This document shows, in pieces, positions 34,503 through 46,700 of a DNA stretch of 64,000 nt. Below the pieces are notes generated by a model. The model was given only the letters and a program-made list of their open reading frames with translations. It ran no database searches and was not told where the DNA came from. The stretch comes from Siphlonurus alternatus. Its lineage: Eukaryota; Arthropoda; Insecta; Ephemeroptera; Siphlonuridae. Each line of letters opens with the position of its first letter. The stretch's first letter is position 1. The DNA lies in contig OX463785.1 in the NCBI GenBank assembly GCA_949825025.1, positions 19,593,971 to 19,657,970 on the forward strand, written 5' to 3'. A program made the translations under genes and the position numbers.

Positions 34503-35999
34503 CAGTGATGTGAAATTCGCGCGAAGATTGGTCCGCGAATATGCGAATATGCGCGCATATGCGCGAAAGATACTTTCAAGATGGCGGCCGCGCGCAATTA
34601 AAATCGCGTGAGCACCTCGGCAGCCTGAAAGGCCGATTGCTTTAATTCCATGATTAATTAACTCTAATTTAATCCAAACACTAATTAAGCAAGGGATTAT
34701 ACAATATACCAAGAAAAATAAGAAAAGACTCTCTGTAGCATTTACTGTAGCTTTAACTAGGGCTGTAAATTTTAACCGGTTGATTAACCGTACGGTTAAA
34801 ATCCCACAGTTAATCGTTTTCATAAAACACTGTTACTCGAGGTTGCGGTTAATTTAACCATTTAACCGAACTTTGATTAAAATTGAAAATTAACCGATGG
34901 TCAATTTTAACCGTTTCTAGCCGTGCCATAATTTTAAGCACTTGTAACCGCGGTTAATTCTTTTTATGAATTTTTAAAATGCAAAAAAATAATAATTGAC
35001 ACGTGAATTCCATTCAGGATATAAAAGGTATTTGACCATCCTCTCAAACATAACAATTTATTATATATACATATCATTTACCTATATTTTTGACAATGTA
35101 AGTTGAACTATCGTTCAACTTCCGTTTTTAGGTAATCAACTAAAAAACATATTTTATGAACTATAATAAAGAAAAAAAGGAATTCGAGTGTCATTCTCAA
35201 AAAAAAAATATTATAATATGATATATAGAGAACAGTTCAGAAAAGAATTAAATTTCTCAATTCATCCCCCCCCCCCATTCCCCCACACACACAAAAATAG
35301 AATGCAATCGTGACACTGAAAAGTAACCATATTCAATAATGCATGTTAAATAAACAATATCAATATTAACAACAATAATTGATTAAAGATATTTATGTTA
35401 TAATTTTTAATGTTATATACTAACTATATACTTTATAATAATAAAATCCATTAGCTGTTATTTTGATTTTAATGTTTTTAATTAATATGTTGATATAAGG
35501 AAGAATAATATTCTATATTCAGTTTTGTGTATGCAATATTAATGGTATTTGTATTAAATATATCTTAATTTAACGTGATAATTGCCAAAAAATAACCGAT
35601 GGCGCAGAGTTAACCGTTTCGGTTAAATTAACCGATCAAATAAATTCAAATAATTAACCGATCAAATAAATTCAAATAATTAACCGATCGAATAAAATTA
35701 ACCTATATCGATTAGACGGGTTTTTTTAATCGATCAAACATTTTCAGAATTCTTGGCGGTTTTTAATCGAACTTCGGTTTGATTAAAAACCGGTTAAAAG
35801 TTGACGGTCACCGGTTAAACTTTTTCCTCGGTTATTTACAGCCCTAGCTTTAACCAGTCCAAAATTGCTATTTTTGTGGTGGAAAAATTCAAATTTCAAT
35901 ATTCGCGAATATGCGTGCATATGCGGCCGCAGATTGCCCGCGAATATGCGCGAATATGCGCGCATATTCGCCGCGAATATGCGAGGACTAACATCACTG
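34503..35999. mobile_element. Outer hAT-like element inserted in the SINE
   Basis: The termini CAGTGATGT and ACATCACTG are followed by subterminal arrays of CGCGAATATGCG and GCGCATATGCGCG at both ends. The flanks CCTCAACT and (after CCGGG) CTCTACT are near-identical and together match the uninterrupted SINE sequence. Minus its own nested insert it is about 400 bp and non-coding. Confidence 0.75.
34758..35846. mobile_element. Inner hAT-like element, 1.09 kb, nested in the outer one
   Basis: The termini TAGGGCTGTAAAT and ATTTACAGCCCTA are flanked by a perfect 8-bp duplication GCTTTAAC (34750-34757 and 35847-35854). Both ends carry many TTAACCG motifs in both orientations, a subterminal binding-site pattern. 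It has no transposase frame. Confidence 0.9.
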
Positions 36000-36205
36000 C
36001 CGGGCTCTACTTTTTCTCAATGGACCAAATCGATGTCCAAAGCCTGTGGGGAACCACACACAAGTGCATCACTGCACTGGGTGGAAAGCGAGACGAATTT
36101 ACCCCAGGGAGGGAGCAGCGTTTGTTTACTTGAAACGGTCACCCATCCAAGTACTAACCACGCTCAACGTAGCCTGACTTCGGTGATCTAACGAGAACCG
36201 GTCAA

Positions 36206-36698
36206 TGCATTGATTTATGAAATTAATAAAATAAAATTAATGTTGCATATCATTATTATCTATATAACTTGACAAACTTTTAAAACTCGATCGGGTCCAT
36301 GAATGAGCGGAATATATAAGAATTTATGAGACATGCTGACATGCAGAAAAATATCGCCTCGTAGCTTGCATTGCACTATGTTGACTATGTCAAACGTCAA
36401 GAAGGGGGCGAGAGGAGGTTCCCGGGGGGTTCCCCCAATTCGCGGGAGATTCTCGTTTTATCAGCCAGAGCATACTTGATTAGCCTAATCAAGTACGCTC
36501 TGTATCAGCGTATCAGCGACTGCTCTGCTACCGCGCGCCGGTTTGAAGCAACCAACAGACCTACGACTCAATTTTTTTTACTAAAAAATTAATTGTAAAA
36601 TAACTAGCCATCGTAAGAAAGTATTGAGCCACAGGGATAACAAAATTATTCACAGCTACCAGAATATCTAAAAAAAGTATTCACTTGTACCCCTTTAA
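36206..36698. other. Intergenic stretch, nothing recognised
   Basis: It contains a small CG-rich patch near 36395-36550 with a short hairpin (CATACTTGATTAG with CTAATCAAGTACG). No coding signal or known repeat was recognised. Confidence 0.5.
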
Positions 36699-37106
36699 GG
36701 GCATTGGGTGTAGCACCGGTAGTTGGCAACACTGACGTATCTTCACCATGTTAATTTTTTATCATTGCTCCTCGGAGTAATTTTTATGCTAGAACTAAGC
36801 TGATTGCTGTAGTATCAAGATAATTAGTAGCCCAAGTGCACAATTTGGCTAAATAAAGCCTGATTTAATAAAAAGTGTTTTTTTATATTTTAGAAAAATG
36901 CATGTAAATTTAAAAAATTACTAAAAGATACTTTTCTTTAAATCAGGCTTTATTTAGCCAAATTGTGCACTTTGCTACTAATTATCTTGATACTACAGCA
37001 ATCAGCTTGGCTCTAGCATAAAAATTACTCCGAGGAGCAATGATCAAAAATTAACATGGTGAAGATACGTCAGTGTTGCCAACTACCGGTGCTGCACCCA
37101 ATGCCC
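36699..37106. mobile_element. TTAA-flanked foldback MITE, GGGCATTGGGTGTAGC family, copy 2
   Basis: Both ends abut TTAA (36695-36698 and 37107-37110). The arms GGGCATTGGGTGTAGCACCG to CTTTATTTAGCC pair almost perfectly with the right arm. It is strongly similar to 671-1082. Confidence 0.92.
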
Positions 37107-37149
37107 TTAAGTTTTAAGTGTTTGCGGACAAACCAACACCACATGACTA

Positions 37150-37151
<2 letters not shown>

Positions 37152-37200
<49 letters not shown>
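37152..37200. repeat. (TA)n microsatellite
   Basis: About 25 TA units directly abut the left end of the large foldback element. Confidence 0.95.
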
Positions 37201-37203
<3 letters not shown>

Positions 37204-38776
37204 AGCACCCAAAGCCGAATTCGGGCAAAAGCCGAAAAAAATGCTCACATCTAGTTCTGCGCATCACGAAATGAGCCAAAGCCGAAGTGAGGTTTATTTT
37301 CGGCTTTGGCGCATTTCATTTTGAACAAAACTAGATCTGCTCAAATCGAAATGCGCCAACGCCGATATGAGATTTTACTTCGGCTTTGGCGCATTTCATT
37401 TTGAGCAAAACTAGTTCTGCGCATCGCGGTTTGAGCAAAAGTCGAAATGATATTTTATTTCGGGTTTGGAGCAAAATCTTGAGCACATCTAGTTTTGCTC
37501 AAAATAAATATGATTTTAATGACGAGATGATGATTTTAATTTTAATGATATTAATTTTATTTTTTTAAAAAGAAAAATAAAAAACTAAAAGACACTAAAC
37601 TTATAATAAATATTATTAACATTGTGACCTAATATCTTTCAAGCGCTGTTTAAAAATAAATTAATTAGGGAAAAAATAATGACTTTAAAATGTAATCATA
37701 CAGTATATACGTACGTACATACCTTATAAAAAATATTGTAGAATCTGTTATTTTTATAAAACACTCCACCATTTCTGACACTTAATTACTATATTTGATT
37801 ATGTTTCACCATGTTTCACTCGCTCTCACCATTAGAAATATTGTCATGCACGCACTTGTAAATTTCATAGTTCTATTTCTTCGAACATTTTAGTCTTAGT
37901 CTTAGCAGCCACAATACATAAACATATATTATGGCAATCAAATGGGGTTAAACTTCATTGCAGAGGTAAAGGCTACTTTCTTATCTCGTTGTACCGATAA
38001 CAACCTGTATTGCATGATAGCCTAATTCTAAGACATAGAACTATGAAATTTACAAGTGTGTGCATGACAATATTTCTAATGGTGAGGGCGAGTGAACCTA
38101 AAGAATACTTCAAAACGTGTGGCGTATATGTCCATTTTATTTGAGCTGCAGTTCTTAAAACAAAAAAATTTATTAATTTAACAAAAACATAATCAAATAT
38201 AGTAATTAAGTGTCAGAAATGGTGGAGTGTTTTATAAAAACAACACATTCTATGATATTTTTTATAAGGTATGTACGTACATATACTGCAATGTATGATT
38301 TCATTTTAAAGTCATTATTTTTTCCCTAATTAATTTATTTTTAAACAGCGCTTGAAAGATATATATTAGTTCACAATATTCATAATATTTATTATAAGTT
38401 TAGTGTCTTAGTTTTTTATTTTTCTTTTTAAAAAATTAAAATTAATATCATTAAAATTAAAATCATCTTTATTTTGCGCAAAACTAGATGTGCTCAAAAT
38501 TTTGCTCCAAACCCGAAATAAAATATCATTTCGACTTTTGCTCAAACTGCGATGCGCAGAACTAGTTTTGCTCAAAATGAAATGCGCCAAAGCTGAAGTA
38601 AAATCTCATATCGGCTTTGGCGCATTTCGATTTGAGCAGATCTAGTTTTGTTCAAAATGAAATGCGCCAAAGCCGAAAATAAACCTCACTTCGGCTTTGG
38701 CTCATTTCGTGATGCGCAGAACTAGATGTGAGCATTTTTTTCGGCTTTTGCCCGAATTCGGCTTTGGGTGCTAACA
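37199..38776. mobile_element. 1.58 kb foldback element with internal tandem GCGCATTTC repeats
   Basis: The left arm begins GTTAGCACCCAAAGCCGAAT and the right arm ends with its complement. Arms of about 680-700 bp surround a spacer of about 145 bp (near 37885-38030). The outer 300 bp of each arm holds three or more imperfect copies of a roughly 65-70 bp unit built on AAACTAG(T/A)TCTGCGCAT and CGGCTTTGGCGCATTTC, itself partly palindromic. It has no coding capacity. It resembles a Foldback-type transposon with modular arms. Confidence 0.85.
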
Positions 38777-38779
38777 TAT

Positions 38780-39810
38780 ATATGACTATATAGAGTATAT
38801 AGTGTGCAATGAGAGAGAAGGAGGGTCTTCATGCATGCAATTCCAGCAAATTACGAACACAATGACAGACAGAAAAGACGTAAGATTTTTCTAAACATAT
38901 ATTTTTATAATTATATAGTTTCAATGTTTTTTTATTATAATAAGAAGTATTTTGAACCATGAATATGTTTTACTTTTTATGGATTGTTTTTAGATTGAAT
39001 CGTCTTGAAATGCAATTATAAATTAGATTAATATATGCATTATTTTGCCTAATGTTTTGCAACTAATCAAAACAATTTTTAATTCGTTTATTTATTAAAT
39101 TTGAGTAATATATTATATCGACCATGTATAAGAATTGTCGTTAATATTTCATCATAGCGATTAAAAAAACAAATAAAAAAAAGTGCAGTTTTTTAGTAGC
39201 TGTATTCAGCTTCTTATAATAATGACAAGCTTCAACTTAAAAATGCCGCAGCGCCGCATTCTGACATCGCTCCATAAGGTTTGTTAGGAGAAAAATCTTA
39301 TTTATTTTTTCATTCAAATTCTATGCTGCACAAAATCTCGAATATTTTTTATGTCGTGTAAAGTGATCTTTCCCGTGGCTCATATGAATTATTAATCTTG
39401 CCCTTCATAAGAACCACCGAAAAAAATTAAAAACCAGGTACCGCTGGGTTAAAGGATAGGAAGCTTGATAGAACATGTCGTCGCGCGCAGTTCGCGCGCT
39501 GGATTTTCATTGGCTGAGAGAATTGTGTCGTCAATATTAAAGCTTCTCATTAAAAATTACTTTTACTTTTGTTACGTTTGATTATACGGTATATTAATTA
39601 TAATAATATGGTTTTCTTAAATATTTCTGAATATTTATATCTCGTTAATTCTCATAAACCATTGCATATAACATAAATTTACATTATTTTTATGATAGCA
39701 AAAATATTGTTTATAATATATAATGGTTAATGCTATATTTTATTATTATATTTAATTATATTCACTCAAAGCAATATATGATAAGATTTTAAGCATTGCT
39801 AAAAATTGTT
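38780..39810. other. Upstream region of gene 2
   Basis: About 1 kb with no known repeat. A CG-rich patch at 39480-39510 (CGCGCGCAGTTCGCGCGC) next to an ATTGG (reverse CCAAT) motif near 39519 could be the core of a TATA-less promoter for gene 2. An acceptor-like TTTTAG at 39808-39813 precedes the first recognised coding exon. A 5' untranslated or short coding exon may therefore lie in this region. Confidence 0.35.
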
Positions 39811-39875
39811 TTAGAGAGAACACTGAACGTGGTACAATAAGTGAAGAATTTTATGCAGCAAAAGAAGTTGTAGCC

Positions 39876-40730
39876 ATGGGAAAATCAAAAAAAGCTGCAA
39901 AAGGGAAAGCACCAAACTTAAAAGTTGCTGATGATGCCGCGTCTCTTGACTGTAAAACCGGGGAAACCCCGTCGCAAACTGGGGAAACCCCGTCGCAACT
40001 TGATACCTCGGCAACACAAGTTGACGATGAAAAAGTATCAACTCTTTCAGAAAACCAACGTATCATTAAAGAAGCAAAAAACACCATCGACATAATCTCT
40101 TCAGAATTTACGTTGCTAAGTAAAGAAGTGAAAGAATTTGCTGGTACCAAAAATGGCAAATCAGCACATGTACTTGAGGAGCAGTTAACAATGTTGCTAT
40201 TACGTCTTGATGATGTTGAAACACGAGGAGACAAAGAAATTCGTGCACAGAGAGGAAGAACCATAACTGCAGTCAAGAAATGCATTCAAGAATTGCACAA
40301 AAATGCACCTGAGAATATGAGAAATTCACCTCAAAAACCGGAAGTTACAGTTTTTGATGGGACGATAAATCTTGAAGATTTTGGATTTATTTCACTTGAA
40401 GATCGTGAGAAAGGAGGTGATGACGTCATCGTATCAAGTGAGGAGGAGCAAAATAAAGATAAATTTGAAACACAGAGCCTTGTTAGTTCATCTACATCAG
40501 TAAACTCCCATTCCGAAGACGAGATGGAAGTTGCAACAATGTATTCGGAGGAATTGACAGACCCTCAGCTGCAAGAATCCTCAAGCTCAGCTAAGATAGA
40601 CAGCCCTACATTCGTGTCTTCGTACCAGGGAGATGAGGAGAACCTGATTGATGTCCATTCAGAGACAGCATCTCATGATTATGACAACCAATATGCAGTG
40701 CTGGAGGTTCCCTCAGTCAAAACAGTCAAG
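39876..40730 (+). CDS. Gene 2 exon 1: BAG domain and acidic linker
   Basis: The exon encodes residues 1-285 and ends in phase 0. Residues 62-144 fit the BAG three-helix pattern: F-x-G near 88-90, LEEQLT at 100-105, [12 protein letters not shown] at 107-118, EIRAQR at 121-126 and VKKCIQEL at 133-140. An ungapped match to BAG3-type domains places E102, D112 and R126 on the acidic, acidic and arginine positions that contact the HSP70 ATPase domain in BAG1. The contacting glutamine appears as K134. BAG domains bind HSP70 and release ADP. The first 60 residues contain two GETPSQ units in direct repeat. Residues 150-285 are rich in S, E and D and probably disordered. Confidence 0.82.
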
Positions 40731-43700
40731 GTAATTTTTTCAAATGAAAATGCTTTTTTTTTTAATTACCATTTTTTATTAAAATAATAGGTACATAAAA
40801 ATATATTTACTAATAAATTTATATTTCATCATTTCACTATATATATATAACATCTCTGGACATCAAATACGTTACCTCTGCATTGTTTGAGGGTACTTTC
40901 AGGCTGCTGTCTATAAAACATGGTGGTTAATTTTTATAGAATTTATATGCCTATTCTGCATACATTTTATAACCATCTGCGATTTTTATTAATTTTTAAT
41001 TTTTTTAGCTCTAGAAAGTTACGCAGGAATAACGTTTCGTGCTGTCACGAGGTGTACATTTTTTATAAATTATTGTGATTATTATTATAATAATTATTAT
41101 AATACTCGCACTGTGATTAGCTATTGATGGAGTAAAAAATCATATATTAGGCATCATATCAGGGGTGTTACTTTGGAAATTTAAAATATTGTTTAAATTT
41201 AATTGTTACTTTACATTTTTTTTTTAGTAATTCAGCTGATTATACTACATTTAATTAAATTTTAAATTAAGTTTTGAACCCCTGCTAGCTGTCTAATAAA
41301 AATCACATTTTGTGTTGAAAAAGACTAAGTATAAAAAATGTCATAATCCTTATCAACCTATAATAATAATTGTTTTAAGTATTTCAACAGTAATTTTCTG
41401 AATTATTATTTTTTTTTAATTCTTAAATTATTGAAGAAAAATAAATAATTTCACTCCCTTATTATTCTTTTCATTTTATTCATTCCACCACATACTTTTG
41501 AAACGAGAACATTATTCATTAAATGTCTAAATTAGAATGCAATTGAATCTGTGTATTTATTTTCTTGTCTATTTCAGGTAAATCCAGGTGAGAAAATGGA
41601 GAAGCAGCAGCAAGTACGCCCACTTCATCAATGTAAGTTGAGGATGCTTATAATTGTATTTTCTCTATGTTAAATTGTTTTAATTAATCTATACTTTTTA
41701 TTTTTTATTTATAAATAATTTAATGTTGTTAAAATACTCTTTTTATAATATGAAAAATGAAATACATTAGAAATTTACAATTTTTAGACGGTACAAAATT
41801 CATTAAATGGTGTTTGACTTCCTGTGAAATTATATTAATTTCTTAGAATGTATAACATTTTGAATATATTATTTTAAAGGCCTCTTATGAACCTTTGCAC
41901 AATATTAAGTACACGGTTAGCGGGCGGTTAGCTTTGCTTCATTATGATTCGGTTGCATAAAATTTTTTGTTTCAGCAGCACAAATATCAGAGATAATAGC
42001 CGATGAAAGGGAACCTGTGACGTCACTCACGCTCATTCAGCGGCGACAATATAGGGAAATCCCTGCAAAAGATAGGTTCACTCCCGCTGCAAACACGGCC
42101 ACAATTTTACTTCTGTAATTTTGAAACTTTACCAGGGCAGTCTTGATAGTATTTGTCAAATAGCCTGAAAGATTTTTTTTGCTGACATTCATACAAACCG
42201 AGTTATTGCGGTAGAAAGAGGAGCAAAAATGTTGTATGGGAAAACAATGTTAAATTTTTGGCTTATCTTGCTACCGCAATAACTAAGTCTGTATACATGC
42301 CACCAAAAAAATTCTTTCAGTCTATTTGACAAATACTATAATCAAGACTGATGCCTTGGTAAAGTTTCAAAATTCCAGAAGTAAAATTGTGGCCGTGGTT
42401 GCAGCGGGAGTGAAACTATCTTTTGCAGGGATTTCCCTATATTGTCGCTGCTGAATGAGCGTGAGTGACGTCACAGGTTCCTTTTCATCAGCTATTATCT
42501 CTGATATTTGTGCTACTGAAACAAAAAAAAATATGCAGCTGAATCACACTGAAGCAAAGCTAACCAAGTACCTAATACTGTGAAAAGGTTCATAAGGCCT
42601 TTAAGTTTCTATATAATACCCAATTATATTTCCAAGTTAAAATTTCTGAAACTTTTATATTTTAAAAAACTCAGCCAAAAAATCATGAAAATATGTCCCT
42701 TTAATTGCCTGAGATTACTTAATTGTTCAGCACTCAAACTAAAATTTGTTGTTTATGATTTATGATGCTATATAATATAATATGGTACAGTATTACAACA
42801 TTATAGCCATGGCATTTAAATGTAAAAACTCATATTGTTGCTAAAAAAAATCACTTAATTTAATTTCAGGATTAATTTATCCTTCCTCTCTGCTTCATTG
42901 TATAGTTGTTGCCTCGAAAAATTTCCCTTTGCAGCCTTGTTAATCACTATGCCCCGTATGAAAAACATAGCATGGTGATTAACAAGGCTGCAAGTGGGAA
43001 ATTTTCCAAGACGACGAGTGTACTAACGTACTGACGGTCCCAGTTTCGACCCCCGTGACGTCACGCCCGATGCAGCTGTTACGGCTCGTGGACGAGAGGT
43101 TCGAGCTGAACGAGGAGGTCCTGCAGCAAATGCTATGCGCAGAAGAAGTGCGCAGTCGCAAACTGGTGGTGATTTCCGTGGTAGGCGAGTCTCGGGACGG
43201 CAAGGATTACTTCCGGAATAGCAATGATCATTTGTTGAACTTCGTACTGCGTTATTTCAAGGCAGGGGTGAGTTCGAATCAGCAAGATTAGCAATAAAAG
43301 CTATGAATTTTGGAGAGAAGAGGGGGAGGGGATTAATTCCAAAATATTAAATTTGGAAACGTTGAATTTTTTCTTTCTTTTTTGTTTCTGTCACCACATA
43401 GATTCGAGTTCCATGTATGTAAGGTATTCATCAAAAGCATGACTTATTAGTTTGACTATAATGTTTATTGGTTCTTTGTGGACATATTATATAGGACTCT
43501 TTTTTTACAATAACATAATATATCTTATAAATGTAAATTATCTGTATTGAAAAAAAAAAATAAATAAATAAAATACTATGATTTTATTTTTAAAAATATA
43601 GTAAAAAGAAATTAAATTTTTTATTAATATGTAGAATCGATGTAAAATTGAATTTGATTAAAATATGAATTAACTTTATTATAAAAAAAATTAATGTAGA

Positions 43701-46700
43701 ATCGGAGGCTTATTATACTTTTTCATTAATAATAACAACACGTAACATAACATAATAATCCTTCATTGATATTTGTTATTTTGCTCACAGCTAGCGCCAG
43801 CACGAGTGGCTCGATGACAGGAAGCTTGTGAACTTAAAAAATAAATAAATAAAATACTATGATTTTATTTTTAAAAATATAGTAAAAAGAAATTAAAATT
43901 TTTATTAATATGTAGAATCGATGTAAAATTGAATTTGATTAAAATATGAATTAACTTTATTATAAAAAAAATTAATGTAGAATCGGAGGCTTATTATACT
44001 TTTTCATTAATAATAACAACACGTAACATAACATAATAATCCTTCATTGATATTTGTTATTTTGCTCACAGCGCCAGCACGAGTGGCTCGATGACAGGAA
44101 GCTTGTGAACTTGACGTGGCACGAGGATGACGTGGACCCTCGTGGGGTCTTCGTGTGGCCCGAGACCTTCTTGATTGGAGATGATGTGAGTTTGTAGTTA
44201 AATATGATTATTTATTGTTTGTATAGCACTGATAACACGGATTTAGATACTTTAGTTTCTTAATTATTTATAGTTTCATATTTAGAACTTGATTTTACGA
44301 TTAATTGGTGCTAAAAAAATTAAATAGGTGAATATTTTGGCAGTCATGTAGCGTCTTGGACACTTGGGCGGATGCAGCGCAAAACTCTGGGGGGGGGGAG
44401 GTGCCCTACCCTGCAACTTTTAAATTTGGGGTGGGAGGGTGGGGGTAACTAACACCTCCCATGTATTTCGGGACTTCTTGGGAGGAGGGAATCGCGTCCG
44501 CCGGGACCTCGACCTGTTTATTTGAGTGCATATAAATCATACAACAATATCATCTGTCTTGTCTTGGGGTTTTGGATATAAATTAAATAACAATACCCCA
44601 AAAATGTTGCTCCAGCTGGCGGTGGTTCTGATGTCCTTCGAGAGCGCAACTGCCGAGGTCGATGCCTTCCAGTTCATGTTCTCCACCCTGGCCTCCTCCG
44701 TGCAGATCCTCAGTATGTCCGAGGGACTCAACATGGACCGTCTGACGAGCCTGCAGGTGGGAGAAATAATAATTGTAAAAAAGTACTTTTATAAATATAG
44801 TACGAACTCAGGATTGACAGCGTTTTTTTTTTTTTTTTTTTTTTTTTTGTGCTCGATGATACATTTTGAAATTTTCAAATTATGTTAAAATAATTTTAAA
44901 GTAGGGGTCGTGCTCCCTTTTCATTGTCACCTTTTTAATTGAAAGATATAATTTTGATACCAAGAAAATGTAAAATAAAAAATATTTTCCTGAACTTTAA
45001 ATAATAAAAATAAATCATAACAATATAAATTTTCTCTCAATTTATGCAAATGCAGAGATTGATAACGTGTTTTATACTTGAATATGATATTTATTTTTAC
45101 AGTATTTTCTGCAATTCGGACGCATCACATTCGACCACTGTGACGTCAAGGCGTTCCAAAAGTTAGTGTTTCTGGTCCAAGACTGCATGGCAGTCAAGGC
45201 ACGAGGCTCAGTGCGGCTCGGCGGGTGGGGACAAGTTGCTGAGGAATTGGCTCAAGGTAAGTGCATTGAGCTCTATACAAGGCTAGAGGGCTAATCAGCT
45301 GTTTTAGGCGCGCACGGCGTCTGGGAGGAAAGTGGGTGGTGGTCGGTGCTATCGAATGCCTGGTTGACCAACCTAAGAAAGTTTCCTTATAAAATAAATA
45401 TTAAAAGTTACACTGCAGTTGGCAATTCTGAGGAGAATACGTTGGAATGTGTGACGAAAGCGCAATCTCCCACCCACTTCCTCCCGCCGGACCGTGCGCA
45501 CAGTTTTACATTGAGAAGTATAGGGCATTAATCCCTCTAGCCTTGTATAGAGCTCAATGGGTAAGTGCTAATTACACATTTTTGTGTGAGCGGGAACATT
45601 TTGAAAATTTAAAGAGACTAGTTATTTGTAAAATTCGGTAAAAAAAAGAAAAAAATTATATAAAAGTTGGTTAAATAAAGATATCATTTAAAAAAATTAT
45701 TTTAAATTTTTTCAACCAATCTTGTTTCAACTCAAAATGATGTGATAAGTGATTACATAGAATTTCTCTGGTGCTAAATATTTGCATGAAAATGACGTCA
45801 CAACGTTTTGCAGCACAATTTTAAGGGTGTTTTAAAAAAATTATTTTTGACAATTTAATACATAACGCGAGCTCATCTATCCACATACGCAATAAAAATA
45901 AATTCATGAAGGTTGTCCATTTTAATTAATAGTCAATTAAGACTTCTAAGAAGAAATAAATTAAGAAATTAAGAAATCTGAAATTTTTTGAAACTATAAA
46001 ACATAACTCGAGGTCTTATACCTATAAATAATAAAAATCTTGCTGCAGGCCTCATTTAAATCATATTGTCTTCAGAGTAAAACAAACAATTAAACTTTCA
46101 GGGTGCCAGTCCCCTGCAGGACGACATGCTCCACACGTGCTTCAAGGATCCGACATCTCGTGCTTCCTGATGCCGCCACAGAGTGAGTCACGTGACATTC
46201 ATGTACACCTCTCAGGGCAACACGAACGTTACTAACTATTGTGCTCGTTGTCATATATGTCTATTTTTTATGGCTCCTTTATTTACCATTTTCAACCTGC
46301 ATTATTTTTATCTCTTGAAGTTTGAAGTACCAGAAAATAAAATAGTATTAATATTTCTGATATTTCGAAGTGTATATCTAAGATAAAGACAAAAAAAAAA
46401 ATTGCACTTTCCTTTAGAAATTCCAATATTTCAATATATTTTTTTTTTATCACTTTCATTAATAATAGGTTTAAGAATTGTTTGTTTATTGGAAAATTTT
46501 AAATAAATATTTTAGTCAACCAATTAAAAATTAAAAAGGCAGGTAATTAAGCTAATAATTAGTCGAGTTGACGTTTATCATAACTCAAGAAAATAAACGT
46601 AAAGTGATAATGATAATTAAAGAGAAGAATGAAATGGCCTTTCAACTGTTTATGTAAAATTTAAAGTAAATGCAATGTACAGTCGTCGCTTCTGAAAATT

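Larger units (their letters stand above)
34334..36205 (-). mobile_element. 5S-rRNA-headed SINE split by nested DNA transposons
   Basis: On the minus strand the element starts with a 5S-like head: CTCGTTAGATCACCGAAGTC, then GAGCGTGGTTAGTACTTGGA and TGGGTGACC, the order of 5S rRNA promoter boxes (A box to C box). The body continues through GGTTCCCCACAGGCTTTGG and CCATTGAGAAAAAGTAGAG, is interrupted (34503-36004), and resumes with GTGTCCGTCCTGACTGAG. It runs to CGCGAGCTGTAAGCTC and an A tail (34320-34333 region, T-run on the + strand). Head plus body without the insertion is about 370 bp. This defines the family as SINE3-like, transcribed by RNA polymerase III. Confidence 0.83.

Noticed and set aside
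36062..36205. A functional 5S rRNA gene
   Set aside because: Only the promoter-like part matches 5S. The sequence then runs into the SINE body shared by other copies, so it is a SINE head.
39440..39560. Heat-shock elements in the fusion gene promoter
   Set aside because: Scattered GAA/TTC triplets occur, but no run of three properly spaced inverted units could be supported.
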